Below are positions 61,229 to 64,000 of a stretch of DNA of 64,000 nucleotides, one piece after another. The notes beneath the pieces are model-generated. The model was not told the origin of the DNA and searched no databases. It saw nothing but the letters and a program-made list of their open reading frames with translations. How positions within the stretch are numbered: position 1 is the first letter of the stretch; the number at the start of each line of letters is the position of its first letter. This DNA is from Bacteroidota bacterium (GTDB lineage: Bacteria; Bacteroidota; Bacteroidia; Cytophagales; Cyclobacteriaceae), in NCBI GenBank assembly GCA_018267135.1, contig JAFDZA010000014.1:372001-436000 (forward strand), given 5' to 3'. The position numbers and the translations under genes are program-made.

Positions 61229-61288
61229 AAATTCCGTTGGTATAATTTCTATCCTTTTTTATTTTTTATCAATCGAACTTTCGCATAC

Positions 61289-61912
61289 ATGCTTAAAGAA
61301 AACAAATTTTTCTTCACACGGCTTCAATACGAATCGGGCGATTGGGATGTGGACCAGCGCATGCCTGCTAACGTCTTAAACTCACTAATTGAGTACACCA
61401 CCTTACCAATAGATACCAACGAAAATATTGTCCCGCTCAGCAGCAATGAAATCTTCAGATGCCCTTTTTGTTACCTAAGCGGGCATAAATTGGTAGAGTT
61501 TACAGCCCAAGAGCGGGAGAATTTTGAAAAATATGTACGAAACGGAGGCTTTGTTTTTGTAGATGACTGTAATCATGACATTGACGGGCTTTTTGCCAAA
61601 TCTTTTGAAGCGCAAATGGAAGATATCTTTGGCAAAGATGCACTTAAAAAAATCGCCAACAATCATGCAATCTATTCGTCTTTCTTTCAATTTGATGGGC
61701 CACCCACCACCGCACAAGAATTGAATGGGTGGGGCGATGATATTGTTCATAATTATTTAAAAGCTATTGAGATTAAAAACAGAATTGGAGTTCTATACAG
61801 CAACAAAGACTACGGGTGCGAGTGGGACTACGATTTCCGAAACAAACGTTTTTACCGAATAGACAATACCCGATTCAGTGTAAACATTGTGATGTATGCT
61901 TTAACCAGTTGA
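61289..61912 (+). CDS. DUF4159-family protein at the head of a Bat-type operon
   Basis: A 207-residue protein. The frame opens at 61193, inside the previous terminator; the ATG at 61289 (MLKENKFFFTRLQY) gives a natural start. Motifs GDWDVDQRMPANVLNSLIEYT and NGGFVFVDDCNHD suit DUF4159 (glutamine-amidotransferase-like fold), which stands next to MoxR/DUF58 genes in Bacteroidota. No membrane segment. It is 29 nt upstream of moxR. Confidence 0.88.
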   Translation: MLKENKFFFTRLQYESGDWDVDQRMPANVLNSLIEYTTLPIDTNENIVPLSSNEIFRCPFCYLSGHKLVEFTAQERENFEKYVRNGGFVFVDDCNHDIDGLFAKSFEAQMEDIFGKDALKKIANNHAIYSSFFQFDGPPTTAQELNGWGDDIVHNYLKAIEIKNRIGVLYSNKDYGCEWDYDFRNKRFYRIDNTRFSVNIVMYALTS

Positions 61913-61941
61913 AATAAACTAAACTTTATATTTGATTTATC

Positions 61942-62949
61942 ATGAATGTACCAATAGATAACATGGAAAAATCGGTGCGCGATATAATCGAGAAACTTCG
62001 CACTCTGAAAGATGAAATAGGAAAAGTAATTGTAGGCCAGAGCGATATCATCGACCAGATGCTCATTACCTTTTTGGCCGGTGGCCATGCGTTGCTCGAA
62101 GGGGTGCCGGGATTGGCCAAAACTTTAATGATTCGTACGCTATCCGAAGCCATCGATTTAAAATTCAGAAGAATTCAGTTTACACCAGACCTAATGCCTT
62201 CAGATATTATTGGCACGGAAGTGCTAGAAGAAGACCATACTACCGGAAAACGAATTTTTAAATTCAACCACGGGCCTATCTTCGCTAATATTATTTTGGC
62301 CGATGAAATCAATCGCACATCTCCCAAAACTCAATCTGCCTTGTTGGAAGCCATGCAAGAATTTGAAGTAACCTATGCCGGTGTTTCATATAAATTAGAA
62401 AAGCCATTCTTTATATTAGCTACTCAGAATCCGATAGAACAATCAGGCACATTTCCTTTACCAGAAGCACAGCTCGATCGTTTTTTACTTTACATAAAAG
62501 TAAATTACCCTACAGCCGAAGAAGAAATTTCTATTTTAGATAGCACCACTGGAAAAAAGCGAATAGAAATAAAAAAAGTAATCGATGGAAGCCAACTGTT
62601 GGCAGCACAAAATCTGGTGCGCGAAGTACATATTAACCACGATTTAATAGAATGGGTAAGCCGTTTGGTGCGTGCTACCCGTGCCGGCCAGAGTGAGAGT
62701 AGTTTTGTGAACGAGTGGGTAAGGTGGGGGGCAGGCCCACGTGCCGGGCAGGCAATGATTTTAACGGCTAAAGCACGTGCCCTGCTTAGAGGCAATTTTT
62801 CGGTAACCGAAGAAGATATAGAAAAAATAGCCTATCCGGTATTGCGTCACCGCATTCTGATGAATTTTAAAGCTGAAGCTGAAGGAGTAACCTCTCATGA
62901 CGTTACTAAAAACCTGCTAAATGAAATCAGAATTAAAAAAGGTATCTGA
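61942..62949 (+). CDS. MoxR-family AAA+ ATPase
   Basis: A 335-residue chaperone-like ATPase. Walker A is GVPGLAKTLM (about 54-63), Walker B ILADEINRTSPKTQ (about 113-126), with sensor ATQNPIEQSGTFPLPEAQLDRF. MoxR proteins mature metal or VWA-domain partners; here the DUF58 and BatA-like genes follow directly, 3 nt on. The start is the ATG at 61942; a downstream Met (MEKSVRD) is an alternative. Confidence 0.95.
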   Translation: MNVPIDNMEKSVRDIIEKLRTLKDEIGKVIVGQSDIIDQMLITFLAGGHALLEGVPGLAKTLMIRTLSEAIDLKFRRIQFTPDLMPSDIIGTEVLEEDHTTGKRIFKFNHGPIFANIILADEINRTSPKTQSALLEAMQEFEVTYAGVSYKLEKPFFILATQNPIEQSGTFPLPEAQLDRFLLYIKVNYPTAEEEISILDSTTGKKRIEIKKVIDGSQLLAAQNLVREVHINHDLIEWVSRLVRATRAGQSESSFVNEWVRWGAGPRAGQAMILTAKARALLRGNFSVTEEDIEKIAYPVLRHRILMNFKAEAEGVTSHDVTKNLLNEIRIKKGI

Positions 62950-62952
62950 CAA

Positions 62953-63846
62953 GTGGATGCGCGTATAAAAACATTATTAAAACCCGAAGTACTCAACACT
63001 GTAAATGGACTTGAGTTGGTAGCGCGTATCATTACCGAAGGTTTTATGAGCGGCAGTAACAAAAGCCAATCAGTAGGAGCGGGGCAGGAGTTTAGTCAAT
63101 ATAAAAATTATCAGCCGGGCGATGACCTGCGGCAATTAGATTGGAAAATGTATGCTCGCACTGAGCGCTATTACATTAAACAATCCGAAATTGAAACGAA
63201 TATTACTGTAAAATTTATTTTGGATGCCAGTCACTCCATGTCTTACCAAGAGGAAGGGATGAGCAAGTTGCAATATGCCAAAATAGCCATAGCTGCTTTG
63301 GCTTATCTGGCCAGAAAACAAAGCGATGCATTTGGTCTTTTTGCCTTGAACAACAAACAGCTAAAAGTAGTATTGCCCCGCTACGAACAGCAACAGTTTA
63401 TTCGCTTTCTTACTGAACTAATTCACTTAAAAAGTGCAGGAGCCTGGCCTGACTCCGGAAAAGAAGTACTTTATGATCATCACGGAAAAGAGATTCTCAT
63501 TTTTTTTACCGATTTGTACGATTACGAAGAAGATATTTTAAATTTTATATCCCGGTTAAAAACACCACGCAATGAAGTAATTGTTTTTCAAATCTTGGGC
63601 AAGCATGAGGCTGAACTTGATTTTAATGGCTCTTATACATTTGAAGACCTTGAAACAAATCTTCGCACCAAAGTAAATACACTTCTGCAAAAAGAGGAAT
63701 ACAAACAACGTTTCCAAAAATGGATAGCCCGTTCGCGAAACTGGATGCTCGAAAGACAAATTGATTACTATACAGTATTTCTTAATGAACCAGTAGAATC
63801 CTTTCTGCGAAATTTTCTTACCATAAGAAGAAGATTATTAAGATGA
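62953..63846 (+). CDS. DUF58-family protein (VWA-like)
   Basis: A 297-residue cytosolic protein of the MoxR-associated DUF58 family. Landmarks are the GSNKSQSVGAGQEFSQYKNYQPGDDLRQLDW region (about 35-65) and the VWA-like FILDASHSM (about 89-97). Translation probably starts at the GTG at 62953, directly after the moxR stop, as no ATG is placed better. It overlaps the next gene by four bases (ATGA at 63843-63846). Confidence 0.92.
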   Translation: MDARIKTLLKPEVLNTVNGLELVARIITEGFMSGSNKSQSVGAGQEFSQYKNYQPGDDLRQLDWKMYARTERYYIKQSEIETNITVKFILDASHSMSYQEEGMSKLQYAKIAIAALAYLARKQSDAFGLFALNNKQLKVVLPRYEQQQFIRFLTELIHLKSAGAWPDSGKEVLYDHHGKEILIFFTDLYDYEEDILNFISRLKTPRNEVIVFQILGKHEAELDFNGSYTFEDLETNLRTKVNTLLQKEEYKQRFQKWIARSRNWMLERQIDYYTVFLNEPVESFLRNFLTIRRRLLR

Positions 63847-64000
63847 TGCTGGCCAATCCAATTTATTTGTGGTCGTTGTTAGGATTAGCCATTCCTATAG
63901 CTATTCATTTGTTAAGTCGTAAAGATGGGAAGGTTATTAAAATTGGAAGCCTTCGTCATGTTACGGAAACCAGCACGCAGCAATTTAAAAGCCTTAAACT
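63843..64000 (+). CDS. BatA-like membrane protein, N-terminal fragment
   Basis: Cut by the window edge. The frame starts with ATG at 63843 (or the second at 63846) and is open to 64000. The visible 52 residues are NPIYLWSLLGLAIPIAIHLLSR followed by GKVIKIGSLRHV, the usual start of BatA/aerotolerance-regulator N-terminal proteins: one helix, then a positive loop. It is translationally coupled with DUF58, which fits a Bat operon. Confidence 0.85.
   Translation, partial: MMLANPIYLWSLLGLAIPIAIHLLSRKDGKVIKIGSLRHVTETSTQQFKSLK

Overview
The window reads as a chromosomal, housekeeping-rich segment of a Bacteroidota genome, most likely order Cytophagales. The reasons are: several promoters with the Bacteroidota -7 element TAnnTTTG (upstream of tRNA-Gln, HU, gyrB and a candidate ncRNA), mostly no Shine-Dalgarno sequences, a methionine synthase split into two genes, a very short NuoG, DUF3667 and Bat-operon genes, and an ECF-sigma operon of Bacteroidota style. 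I see no insertion sequence, prophage, integrase or CRISPR array.

Layout. 1-3.0 kb: 3' end of sdhB/frdB, tRNA-Gln(TTG), prs, rplY (L25/Ctc) and pth. 3.0-8.1 kb (minus strand): aconitase with an unusual lysine-rich tail, a TerB-like protein, groEL and groES. 8.4-10.7 kb: an uncharacterised gene, a zinc alcohol dehydrogenase and HU. 10.85-23.6 kb: a complete, tightly packed nuoA-N operon for respiratory complex I, with separate nuoC and nuoD and a NuoG lacking the large molybdopterin-like domain. 23.7-25.0 kb: a CBS-domain protein and a Ppx/GppA phosphatase, convergent. 25.1-28.9 kb: a SAM-I riboswitch followed by the split methionine synthase. 29.0-31.9 kb: a TlpA-like thioredoxin and two uncharacterised genes. 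32.0-36.6 kb (minus): an operon of ECF sigma factor, membrane protein with three FxVPxxYF repeats, Spy-like periplasmic protein, outer-membrane-type protein and M1 peptidase. 36.7-40.4 kb: class V aminotransferase, a plus-strand structured ncRNA with its own promoter and terminator, a lipoprotein SPFH protein, a DnaQ-like exonuclease and an unknown gene. 40.5-49 kb: dnaB, a quinone oxidoreductase-type enzyme, a TPR-like protein, etfB-etfA, a bifunctional-nuclease-family protein, a nucleoside transporter, a DUF3667 protein and a HEAT-like protein. 49.1-53.2 kb: gyrB and ppk1. 53.3-61.2 kb: a five-gene TldD/TldE array (D1-D2-E1, terminator, D3-E2) in which every TldD has a twin-arginine signal and neither TldE does. 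61.3 kb to the end: the start of a Bat-type operon (DUF4159, MoxR, DUF58, BatA-like, cut by the window edge).

How the genes work together. Complex I, SDH/FRD, ETF and aconitase point to aerobic respiratory metabolism. groESL, HU, gyrB and dnaB are core machinery. The most unusual material is the Tat-exported TldD/TldE array, the orphan structured RNA at about 37.82-38.09 kb, the metH riboswitch with a readable translational switch, and the histone-H1-like tail on aconitase.
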